From: DRWZ01 sp964601505
GTDB lineage: Bacteria; Calescibacteriota; Calescibacteriia; Calescibacteriales; Calescibacteriaceae
Assembly (NCBI GenBank): GCA_964601505.1
Contig: CAZRNR010000051.1
Coordinates: forward strand, 1-14,984
DNA length: 14,984 bases
Direction of reading: 5' to 3'
The notes below the pieces were generated by a model, which was given only the letters and a program-made list of their open reading frames with translations, did no database searches and was not told the origin of the DNA. This document shows positions 1-7,675 of the stretch, piece by piece. A program made the position numbers and the translations under genes. The first letter of the stretch is position 1, and each line of letters begins with the position of its first letter.

Positions 1-7
1 AATTTTT

Positions 8-196
8 GTGAAGATTTCCATCATATTTTTTCTGCTTTTAACTATGTTTGCGACACAGCATTGTTCAATCAATATTTCAAACTTGTCTATAAGATTTTTT
101 AATCAAATCAGATCATATCTTTTGAAAAAACCGGAAGCCTCAAACTTATATGAAAACTTTTTGAAAGTTTTCTTTGCTTCCTGTGGATTCAATTAA
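8..196 (+). CDS. Doubtful short ORF, possibly partial at left edge
   Basis: This is an open frame of 62 codons with a GTG start at base 8. The same frame stays open to the window edge, so it could also be the tail of a longer gene. The first 15 or so residues are hydrophobic and are followed by a Cys at residue 19, weakly like a secretion signal. The rest is rich in Phe, Asn and Lys and matches no family I recognise. Upstream sequence is too short to judge a ribosome binding site. The opposite strand carries an equally open short frame, so coding is unproven. It may be chance or a remnant. Confidence 0.18.
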   Translation: MKISIIFFLLLTMFATQHCSINISNLSIRFFNQIRSYLLKKPEASNLYENFLKVFFASCGFN

Positions 197-480
197 GATA
201 AAATCTATTGTAGTGAATCTAAATTATCAATCTGCTTTCATTTAAATAATCTGAGCGAGCTTAGTTACAAGTGAATTTTCTAAATATACAGTGGAAAAAA
301 GTTTAAGGAATATATGGAATTAATCATAGGGGCATATTCAAAAGATTTGCATGTATATATGGTTTTTGTAGAAAAGTGAATATGAGCTATACAGACTTGT
401 ATTATATACGGAAAAAGACTGTTTTTTTGTATAATTGCGTTAGAATGCAGTGTTTTACCATTGAAAATTAATGTATTGAA

Positions 481-1491
481 TTATCTAAGGCTCAGTATAA
501 CATATATTGCTGAGATGGTTATTGCTAATAAAGCCATAGGTATGAGAGTTCCCCATCCGAATCTTATAAGTTGATCGAATCTGAATCTTGGAAGTGTCCA
601 CCTTATTACGACGAAGAATATCAGGAGAACAAAAAGCTTTATAGAAAATATTAAAAAGTAAATGATGTATTCTATTACTTCGCCGAAGAGATATTCATCT
701 GGGAGATTTATTTTTATGAAGGGTAGGTTCCAACCACCTAGAAATAATAGTATTATCAGGCAAGATCCAAGAGTAAGATGCATATATTCTCCCATAAAGA
801 ACATAGCGAATTTCATTCCTGAGTATTCTGTATGAAATCCGCCGATGAGTTCTCCCTCTGCTTCAGGAAGGTCAAAAGGTATTCTTGCGGATTCTGCTAA
901 AATAGATATAAAGAAGGTCAGGAAAGCTACCGGGTTAAGTATTATACCCCACCTCCATCCTTCTTGGGCTTTGACTATATCAACAAAATCAAATGTTCCG
1001 TATATGATAAGCATGGATATCATTGATATAGAGAGCGCGACTTCATATGAAATAAACTGCGAGCTTGCTCTCAGAGAACCAAGCAAAGAAAATTTGTTTT
1101 CTGAAGACCATCCGCCTAAAAGTATACCCCATACACCTAATGAAGAGAATGCTAACACAACGAGAACACTTAGCTCTGTTCTAACAGGCTGGAGTATTGG
1201 AATGATAGGTATAGCAATAAAGGATATCATTGGAACTACCGCTGTTATAAATGGACCAATATAATACAGAAATTTATTTGCTTCAGGAGGAACAAAAGCT
1301 TCCTTTAAGAAGAATTTGACAGCATCTGCAAGTGGATGTAGAATACCGTATAATCCTGCTTTTTCGGGACCTATTCTATCTTGTATGAAAGCCGATACTT
1401 TCCTTTCTGCATAAACCATGAGTGGTACAATGTTCAAAACTAATAACAGGACTACGCCTCCGCGAATGATTATACCTATTATTTCTTCCAT
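481..1491 (-). CDS. nuoH: NADH-quinone oxidoreductase subunit H (complex I)
   Basis: NuoH is the membrane subunit of respiratory complex I that, with the peripheral arm, forms the quinone-binding chamber and couples quinone reduction to proton translocation. The 336-residue length is normal. Family motifs are clear: AERKVSAFIQDRIGP near residues 28-42, LRASSQFISYEV near 140-151, ARIPFDLPEAEGELIGG then FHTEYSGMKFAMFF across 202-232, and RWTLPRFRFDQLIRFGW at 297-313. About eight hydrophobic segments are visible. The ATG is the only sensible start, because an in-frame TAA lies six bases upstream of it; no Shine-Dalgarno sequence is seen. Unusually, no other nuo gene is adjacent: the upstream neighbour is divergent and about 280 bp without a convincing gene follow downstream. 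Identity is very secure; the isolated location is the odd part. Confidence 0.98.
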   Translation of the reverse strand: MEEIIGIIIRGGVVLLLVLNIVPLMVYAERKVSAFIQDRIGPEKAGLYGILHPLADAVKFFLKEAFVPPEANKFLYYIGPFITAVVPMISFIAIPIIPILQPVRTELSVLVVLAFSSLGVWGILLGGWSSENKFSLLGSLRASSQFISYEVALSISMISMLIIYGTFDFVDIVKAQEGWRWGIILNPVAFLTFFISILAESARIPFDLPEAEGELIGGFHTEYSGMKFAMFFMGEYMHLTLGSCLIILLFLGGWNLPFIKINLPDEYLFGEVIEYIIYFLIFSIKLFVLLIFFVVIRWTLPRFRFDQLIRFGWGTLIPMALLAITISAIYVILSLR

Positions 1492-1548
1492 TTTACTTTA
1501 TTTTTTCTTAGTTCATTGAAATTTCTATTTTTCCAAAAATTTACATCA

Positions 1549-1566
1549 AGAACTATATTAAGTTCT
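1549..1566. promoter_or_regulatory. Inverted repeat over a -10-like box between nuoH and the 1568 gene
   Basis: The 76-bp divergent intergenic region holds AGAACT, a 6-base spacer and AGTTCT (perfect 6-bp arms). A -10-like TATATT at 1554-1559 lies inside it, ending 8 bases before the ATG at 1568. The best -35 match at 17-bp spacing (TTCCAA, 1531-1536) is weak. The repeat could be an operator on the plus-strand promoter, or chance in AT-rich DNA. Confidence 0.3.
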
Positions 1567-1567
1567 A

Positions 1568-4186
1568 ATGATTTTCTCAGCTCTTATATTCTCCATCTTA
1601 ATTTACAAGCCTTATGATTCTTGGAATTTAACAGAATTGAAGAATGTAAGGATTTACTGGCAAGATAAGATAAACTCCATCGCAACAGTTTTTGTAAATA
1701 TCGCTTCTGAAGAAATTCCTTATCTTGAGCAAATATTTGGTAGAGATATACCAGAGACATCAATTGTTCTCTTTTCAGATTATGACAATATGGAGGTAAA
1801 ATTTTTCTTTTCTCCTTCAAGAATTTTCTTGGTAAATCTTGGTGGAACAAGAATTGAGAGGATTTTTTATCATATAAAAACTTTTGATGATTTTGTAAGA
1901 AAGATTTTATCCTGTGCGTTTTTGATGCGTCTTCCAAAGGTTATGAGGATTCTTCCTCCAAACTACCTGATAATTCCAGATTACATCGATGCTTTCTGTG
2001 ATTATATAACTTTGAAAGATGATTTTTATAATTTCCCATTTTATGGTTCAAAGGAAGCTGGAACAATAAAGTTTATAGAAAAAGAATATGGTAGATCTAC
2101 GGTTTTTGACCTTTTTCTAAATGGGAAGGTAATAAATGAGGATTTAAATGTTTATGAAAACGGTTTTTTACTTTGGAGAAAATCAAAGTTCCAATATGAA
2201 GATTTAGAACAGCGCTCTTTATTTCCATTATCTTCAAAGTATATTCATGGAATACATAAATTTGGTGGCAGAATTGTTTATTTCTCTGACGGTTATATAA
2301 AGTCTGTGGAAGGTGAGAAGATATTGCAATTAGAATTTTCGGAACAGGATTTTGGTTATATTAACGGAGATGAGAATCATATCATATTTGACGCGCAGAA
2401 TTCAAAAATTTTTAAGATATATATTGTCTCTACAGATCTTAAGGTGTCAAAGGTTGATCTTGGGAACACCAGAGCTTGGTATCCAGATATTTCCTCTGAT
2501 ATGATAGTTTTTGTTAAAAAAAACATGGATTATGATGAACTATGTATTTTGAAAATACGCGATATAGGTATTAGAAAATACGATTGTCTTTTAAAAACAG
2601 ATAAATTCTCTGAGATATTTACACCTGATATTTCTCCAGATGGTAGCAAAGTTGTTTTCACTATAAGGAGACAGAATGGATTTTTTGATTTGGCTTTATT
2701 TCAAATTGAGACAGGTGAGCTTGAGTTCATAAATCAAGATAAATTCATAGATATTTTCCCAAAATGGACTGATGATGGGAAAGGTATCATTTTCTCATCA
2801 AATAGGACTGGACCTTTTAACCTTTTTTTTTACGATTCAGATTCAAGAGAATTTTCGCGTGTAACTCAAAATAATGAGGGAGCATTTTTGGGAATTCTTC
2901 AATCTCAAAAGATTTATGCCATAGTTTATGAAAATTTTTCATTATCTCTGAAAGATTTTGATTTCAATCAATATGAGAAATTCTCTCAAAAAAGGGACTC
3001 AATATATTTAAGTTTTTATAATGATATTGAATCTGAAAAGCTGAGTTTTAGAATAGATGATTTTGGATTGCTTGTTCCTTATATTTATACATCTCTTCCG
3101 GGTTTTTTCATAGGAAGGTTCACTTTTTATTTTGTTGATGATCTTTTTAGAAACAATATATATTTGGGATTTGATTGGAAGTTACCATTTTACAGATGGA
3201 ATCTAAATTCTCCAGAAAATGCACAAGCGTATCTATCAACATCAAAGTTTGGTTTTTTCATAAGGGGGCTTTTTAGGTCTCTAAATCCATATGTATTTTT
3301 GAGATTCTCTTATGAACCATTTAGTGGAATATTTGTAAGAATCATTGATAGAGGTTATGAATTTATTCCTGAAAAAACTTTTTCATCTTCTATATTTTTA
3401 ATTCATCCTTTAAGGAAAGTTTTGATATTCTGGGGTTTTGAAATTTTAGATCACAAACTGTATTTTGATCTCCCTTCTTCTGATTTTTGGAATATGGTAA
3501 AAGAAGAATATATAAATTTCGGACAAGGTTTTTTCATAAATCCTACTGTTGGATTACTTTTAAGAAGCGCAAGAAAAAGTTTTCATCTTGAGAATGGAGT
3601 TGATTTCTTTACATCTTCCGAATTCATCACAAGAAAATTAGGTGTTATTTCAAAGATGAGTTTAAATCTTTTTTCACCAAGAGTGTCGTTTATTATTTTT
3701 AATCTCGGTTTAAATGGTTTTGTGTCTTCGGTGGTTCCAAGAAGGTTTTATGAACTTTTTGGTTCTAAGGAAATTCCGCCTTACATTGATCCACCATATG
3801 ATCTTAGCCCGATTCGAAATTTTAGTCCTCTTTCTTTTGATTTCAAGTATCTTGGATATGATGTAGGAAACTTAAGAGGTGTAAAGGTAAGAAGAAGTAG
3901 AGTTGGTTTTGTTGGGAACATAAGAGCATATGTAAATGTATTGAGTTTTGATTTTATATCACCATTTGATATAGATTTTGTTAATTTTGTACCTTTCTTT
4001 TCTTTTGGGGGATTTGAGCGGGTGTCGGATAATTTTGATTTCATTCAATCTTATGGTGGAGAGGTGGATGTTCAGATTAATATCTTTTATTCCTTACCTC
4101 TAACTATTAAATTGGGTCTTGCAAGGGGTGAAATCACTGAGTTATATTTTGCATTGTTTTTAACTCCTGGTTCTCTGCGTGACTGA
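1568..4186 (+). CDS. Exported TolB-like beta-propeller protein with inactive peptidase-like N-domain and C-terminal outer-membrane barrel
   Basis: This 872-residue protein of unknown function has three parts. It begins with a short hydrophobic signal-like segment (residues 1-13). Residues about 20-200 follow the pattern of peptidase-MA/gluzincin-like domains that precede TolB-like propellers, but no HExxH zinc motif is present where it would fall (about 100-120), so this part is probably not catalytic. Residues about 230-470 hold WD40-like/PD40 repeats, seen as YPDISSD (305-311), TPDISPDGSKVVF (352-364) and PKWTDDGKGIIFSSNR (398-413). From about 490 to the end, alternating aromatic/hydrophobic strands suggest a beta-barrel. 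An in-frame TAA at 1559 forces the ATG start, and there is no Shine-Dalgarno sequence. The gene ends inside the 3' end of mrdA. It likely sits in the outer membrane with a periplasmic propeller. The domain assignment is by motif and pattern, not by search. Confidence 0.85.
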   Translation: MIFSALIFSILIYKPYDSWNLTELKNVRIYWQDKINSIATVFVNIASEEIPYLEQIFGRDIPETSIVLFSDYDNMEVKFFFSPSRIFLVNLGGTRIERIFYHIKTFDDFVRKILSCAFLMRLPKVMRILPPNYLIIPDYIDAFCDYITLKDDFYNFPFYGSKEAGTIKFIEKEYGRSTVFDLFLNGKVINEDLNVYENGFLLWRKSKFQYEDLEQRSLFPLSSKYIHGIHKFGGRIVYFSDGYIKSVEGEKILQLEFSEQDFGYINGDENHIIFDAQNSKIFKIYIVSTDLKVSKVDLGNTRAWYPDISSDMIVFVKKNMDYDELCILKIRDIGIRKYDCLLKTDKFSEIFTPDISPDGSKVVFTIRRQNGFFDLALFQIETGELEFINQDKFIDIFPKWTDDGKGIIFSSNRTGPFNLFFYDSDSREFSRVTQNNEGAFLGILQSQKIYAIVYENFSLSLKDFDFNQYEKFSQKRDSIYLSFYNDIESEKLSFRIDDFGLLVPYIYTSLPGFFIGRFTFYFVDDLFRNNIYLGFDWKLPFYRWNLNSPENAQAYLSTSKFGFFIRGLFRSLNPYVFLRFSYEPFSGIFVRIIDRGYEFIPEKTFSSSIFLIHPLRKVLIFWGFEILDHKLYFDLPSSDFWNMVKEEYINFGQGFFINPTVGLLLRSARKSFHLENGVDFFTSSEFITRKLGVISKMSLNLFSPRVSFIIFNLGLNGFVSSVVPRRFYELFGSKEIPPYIDPPYDLSPIRNFSPLSFDFKYLGYDVGNLRGVKVRRSRVGFVGNIRAYVNVLSFDFISPFDIDFVNFVPFFSFGGFERVSDNFDFIQSYGGEVDVQINIFYSLPLTIKLGLARGEITELYFALFLTPGSLRD

Positions 4187-5933
4187 GTTTTGTAGGAAGA
4201 ACTCCTTTTATTTCTAAATATTTTTCTATCATAGATTTAACTAGCGGTGCTGCATATTTTGATCCAGCTCCGGAGTGTTCAACGATTGCTACGATTACAA
4301 TTTCTGGATTTTCTGCCGGAGCAAAGGCAGCAAACCATGCATGGTCCCTGAAGTTCTTCGGTATTTCTTCATCTGATATCTTATCTATAGTTTTCCCAAG
4401 CATCTTTTCTATTACATTAAGTGAAACTACTTGTGAGGTTCCAGTTTTTCCACCATATTTTATACCCTGAATTTTGCTCCTTGCTGCTGTCCCCCATTCA
4501 ACTACTCCAACCATGGCATCTTTTATTATTTTCAGATATTCCGGAGATACTCCTTCTATCTTTTCTTTTGGAAATTCTATTTCGCGGTTCCCTATCTTTT
4601 TGACGACATGAGGCTTTACCAAATACCCATCATTGGCTACTGCTGATATGAATCTTGCTACCTGAATAGGTGTTAGCTTTATATACCCTTGTCCTATAGA
4701 TAAAGGAATGTTTTCTCCCTGATACCATTTGTCTTTCATAACTTTTCTTTTCCATTCTGTTGATGGAACCAGTCCGCTTGTTTCTGGGAAAAGATCAATT
4801 CCTGTTTTCACACCAAGTCCAAATTTCTTTGCCCATTTATATATTTTGTCTACTCCTAGCTTCAGACCTAAATTGTAAAAGAACACATCACAAGATTTTA
4901 CAATTGCTTCCTGAAATCCAACAGTCCCGTGTCCTTCTTTTTTCCAGCATCTGAACTTTTTATCTCCAAGATGGAATATACCTTTACAGTGTACCTTATC
5001 ATTTATTGATACTGATTTCTCGTGTAGTCCAGCAATTGCCACAAGTATCTTAAATACAGATCCTGGGGGATATTCTGATGAAATCGCTCTGTTTATGAAT
5101 GGTTTTCTGGGATCTTCTGTATATGCTTTCCAAAGATCTTCATCGACCCTTCGTGAGAAGATATTTATATCGTAGTATGGTGCTGAAACAAGTGCAAGAA
5201 TTTCTCCGTTGTTTGGATTCATAGCTACTATTGCTCCTTCTTTATCTTTCATAAGTTCTTCTGCCAATATCTGCAGGGATGAAATTATAGAAAGTGTTAT
5301 GGTTTCACCTCTTTTACCTTCTATATTTTCTAATTCTCTTATTTCTTTACCGAGTGCATTTATCTCAACTATCTTTTTAGATGGTTCTCCTTTCAAATAC
5401 TCATCGTAGATAAATTCAACACCATAAACTCCTTTGTATTCATAGTATTTTTCGGTTTTTATGTGTCCTATCACTTGCGCAGCAAATGTTCTCAGAGGAT
5501 AAAACCTCTTGCTTGTTGTCTCAAAACTTATATATGGGATATTGTATAAGGTTGGAAGAATTTCCGATAGCTCATCATAATTTATATCAGATCTTAAAAC
5601 CAAAGGGTAATACTTTTTGGCTCTTTTTATCTCCATTGCTTTTTCTGGACCGAAGATATCTATTATTTCCTGTGGTATATTTCCTTTAATTTCAAGGGGA
5701 AATGTGGTAACATCTGTAGTCTTTATGTTTGTCGCAACAAGCACTCCATCTGCTGTGTATATATTACCTCTTTCAGGTGGATAAAGTTTAATCCTCGTCT
5801 TTATGGCTTTTGCTTCCTCTTGTATTTCTCTGCCTTTTTGTATCTGAAGATAGAAAAATCTTACTATCAAAAGAAATAAAGAAATTGTTGATATGGTATA
5901 AAAGATTATTATTCTTTTCTGGAAAATGTTCAT
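4134..5933 (-). CDS. mrdA: Penicillin-binding protein 2, peptidoglycan transpeptidase
   Basis: PBP2 is the class B transpeptidase of the elongasome. It cross-links peptidoglycan on the periplasmic side and normally works with RodA. Numbered from the chosen ATG (599 aa): a membrane anchor at about residues 8-26, the dimerisation-domain RGNIYT element near 55-60, the catalytic SVFK tetrad at 292-295 (active Ser 292), the second motif as SCD at 347-349, and KTGT at 496-499. A Cys pair (about 316 and 329) precedes the second motif, as in many PBP2 proteins. The open frame extends 22 codons further to a TTG at 5999, directly abutting the next gene. I prefer the ATG at 5933 because it starts just before the anchor and leaves 66 bp for divergent promoters. 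No rodA or mreBCD is adjacent. The family is certain; the start is likely. Confidence 0.95.
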   Translation of the reverse strand: MNIFQKRIIIFYTISTISLFLLIVRFFYLQIQKGREIQEEAKAIKTRIKLYPPERGNIYTADGVLVATNIKTTDVTTFPLEIKGNIPQEIIDIFGPEKAMEIKRAKKYYPLVLRSDINYDELSEILPTLYNIPYISFETTSKRFYPLRTFAAQVIGHIKTEKYYEYKGVYGVEFIYDEYLKGEPSKKIVEINALGKEIRELENIEGKRGETITLSIISSLQILAEELMKDKEGAIVAMNPNNGEILALVSAPYYDINIFSRRVDEDLWKAYTEDPRKPFINRAISSEYPPGSVFKILVAIAGLHEKSVSINDKVHCKGIFHLGDKKFRCWKKEGHGTVGFQEAIVKSCDVFFYNLGLKLGVDKIYKWAKKFGLGVKTGIDLFPETSGLVPSTEWKRKVMKDKWYQGENIPLSIGQGYIKLTPIQVARFISAVANDGYLVKPHVVKKIGNREIEFPKEKIEGVSPEYLKIIKDAMVGVVEWGTAARSKIQGIKYGGKTGTSQVVSLNVIEKMLGKTIDKISDEEIPKNFRDHAWFAAFAPAENPEIVIVAIVEHSGAGSKYAAPLVKSMIEKYLEIKGVLPTKLSHAENQELKTMQNITQ

Positions 5934-5999
5934 ATTTTCTCGTAAAATCCTATTATTGATTAAAATTATTTTTATTTTTTGTAATTCTATAAATTTCAA

Positions 6000-7634
6000 A
6001 TGGACCTGAAGCTTATAACAGATAAATATGTCAGATCTGAGGAAGCCTTAAGGAAATTTATGGAAGAAATCTCAAAAGTAGATAAAGATATTCTAAAGAT
6101 TTGTAGGGATTTGATTATTAGTAAAGAGCCTGAAAAGCTTGACCCAGATGATGTTGAAAATCCTCATTACGATTTGTATGATACAAGTTATTATGATTTA
6201 GGGAAAGAGAAATTCAGTTGTTTTGCATTTATTACTCTTGCAGGGGGATCTGCAACAAGGTTCTTTTCAGAACTTGGTTCAAAAGCATCTTTGAAATCAA
6301 AAGCGGTTTTCCCATTCACCGAAAATGTTAATTTTCTCGATCTTTTCGCGGGAGAAATATTGGCATCTTCTATAACTTCAGGATATTTGTCACCGTGGCT
6401 GATTATGGTTAGCGATAATACTGCAGATGAGATAATTGAGTATGTTAAAAATCCTCCGTTTGGTTTTCCTAAAGATTATATATTTGTTGTCAAGCAAGGA
6501 GTTCTGCCTCGTTTTGATGATCAGGGATTGCCTATTGTTCTAAAAGATGGTTCTATGATATGGACAGGGAATGGACATGGTGGTGTCTTTTTCCTTCTGA
6601 AAGAAGATGCTAAAGAAACTTTATTGAACCAAGCTTTAGATGTAAGGAATATTAAACAATATCTTAATGACATAGGAGTAGAGCATGCCGTCATTCACAA
6701 CGTAGATAATGTGTTCTCAAAACCGACAGATTTTTCACGCCTGGGATTTCATATCTATAAAAACTCTCTTTTTACAATATCAGCAGTTGAAAGGAAAGAT
6801 ATTAATGAGAAAATAGGGCTTATAGTGTATCTTCCAAAGCAATCTAGATACCATGCTATAGAATACAGCTTTGCTGACCCAAGGATATTTAGAAGGTTGA
6901 AAAATGGTCAGCCATACTATAATGTTGGACATATCAATACAAATATCTTTTCTCTTGATATTATAGAGGATAGATATATTAGATCCATAAGACCTGTTTT
7001 GTATTCAGGAAAGATAATAGAAATATGTGGCGAGAAAATTAGCACAAATACTGTTGAATTTTTGAATCACATGATGATAAATGTACTCCCTCCGGATAGA
7101 GTTAATATACTTATTGTTAAGCGGGATGAATTTTTTCTACCAACCAAGACAATATCAAAAGAAGATTCTATTCAGAAATCACGAGAAAAATATTTTTCTC
7201 ATATTTCAGAAAAGATGAAACGTCTAGGTGTTAATATACCTGATGTCTCTACTTTTGAACTTGCACCATATCTTGTCTTTGGAGATTTTGATATTTTTGA
7301 TACACGCGGTTGGGAGATTCAAAATCAGACAAAATTTTATTTTGGAGCTTTCTTCTCTCAAGATAAATATTGTATATCTGAAGGATTCAAACTTATCAAT
7401 GGGGCTGAACTTTTTATTAACTCTTCAAAGCCTTTTGGTAATATGGTTGTTAAGGATAGAAAAATTTTGGGATTTCAAAATCCACCAAAGGTTAAAATAG
7501 GGAAAAATGTTTGCATAAGGGCAAGAGTAAAAATTAATCTTGAGGAGGGTAGCGAACTCATCATAAGAGATGGGACTGAAATCAAAAGAGATATTTTCAC
7601 AAACGTTCGGAAATTTCAGAATTTTGTTATTTGA
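6000..7634 (+). CDS. UDPGP-family sugar-1-phosphate uridylyltransferase (UDP-GlcNAc pyrophosphorylase-like)
   Basis: This cytoplasmic enzyme should join UTP and a sugar-1-phosphate into a UDP-sugar for envelope polysaccharide or peptidoglycan precursors. At 544 residues it resembles eukaryotic-type UDP-N-acetylhexosamine pyrophosphorylases more than bacterial GalU or GlmU. Motifs: LAGGSATRF at 80-88 (nucleotide loop), GNGHGG at 190-195, HNVDNV at 233-238 (metal Asp), AIEYS at 286-290, GHINTNIFSLD at 310-320, and RDEFFLPTK at 375-383, similar to the UAP EEF..LK element. The C-terminus (about 495-527) has hexapeptide-like left-handed helix character. Differences from classical members include SKA in place of PKG around Lys 101 and an extra His in the Gly-rich motif. 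The ATG at 6000 lacks a Shine-Dalgarno sequence; an alternative ATG at 6060 follows AAGGA. The sugar specificity cannot be read from sequence. Confidence 0.85.
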   Translation: MDLKLITDKYVRSEEALRKFMEEISKVDKDILKICRDLIISKEPEKLDPDDVENPHYDLYDTSYYDLGKEKFSCFAFITLAGGSATRFFSELGSKASLKSKAVFPFTENVNFLDLFAGEILASSITSGYLSPWLIMVSDNTADEIIEYVKNPPFGFPKDYIFVVKQGVLPRFDDQGLPIVLKDGSMIWTGNGHGGVFFLLKEDAKETLLNQALDVRNIKQYLNDIGVEHAVIHNVDNVFSKPTDFSRLGFHIYKNSLFTISAVERKDINEKIGLIVYLPKQSRYHAIEYSFADPRIFRRLKNGQPYYNVGHINTNIFSLDIIEDRYIRSIRPVLYSGKIIEICGEKISTNTVEFLNHMMINVLPPDRVNILIVKRDEFFLPTKTISKEDSIQKSREKYFSHISEKMKRLGVNIPDVSTFELAPYLVFGDFDIFDTRGWEIQNQTKFYFGAFFSQDKYCISEGFKLINGAELFINSSKPFGNMVVKDRKILGFQNPPKVKIGKNVCIRARVKINLEEGSELIIRDGTEIKRDIFTNVRKFQNFVI

Positions 7635-7640
7635 TTAGAT

Positions 7641-7669
7641 TTTAAAATTATCCTGAAATAAGCTATAGA
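7641..7669 (+). promoter_or_regulatory. Candidate promoter for the lipoprotein gene, leaderless-type
   Basis: TTTAAA (7641-7646) and TATAGA (7664-7669) are separated by 17 bases. The -10-like box ends only 6 bases before the ATG at 7676, so transcription could begin at or next to the start codon. There is no Shine-Dalgarno sequence. Confidence 0.35.
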
Positions 7670-7675
7670 TTTGAA

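Noticed and set aside
88..196. Short minus-strand open frame rich in Lys and Phe at the left end
   Set aside because: About 36 codons between stops with at best a TTG start; it competes with the plus-strand ORF and has no recognisable domain.
251..264. Small hairpin CTGAG-CGAG-CTTAG downstream of nuoH
   Set aside because: The 5-bp stem has a wobble pair and no T-run in the nuoH direction, and it lies over 200 bp beyond the stop codon; not a supportable terminator.
333..384. Inverted pair CATATTCA / TGAATATG in the left intergenic region
   Set aside because: 8-bp arms with a 36-base loop in AT-rich DNA are not remarkable and have no adjacent gene to explain them.
845..1264. Plus-strand open frame of 139 codons within nuoH
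   Set aside because: It is antisense to strongly conserved nuoH motifs, has no family resemblance and no ribosome binding site; it is a shadow frame.
4421..5689. Several plus-strand open frames of 60-67 codons across mrdA
   Set aside because: All lie opposite conserved transpeptidase coding sequence and have low-complexity, Leu/Phe/Ser-rich translations typical of antisense frames.
5934..5999. N-terminal extension of mrdA from the TTG at 5999
   Set aside because: It would leave zero bases between divergent genes and add 22 residues ahead of the usual cytoplasmic tail and anchor; the ATG at 5933 fits the family better.
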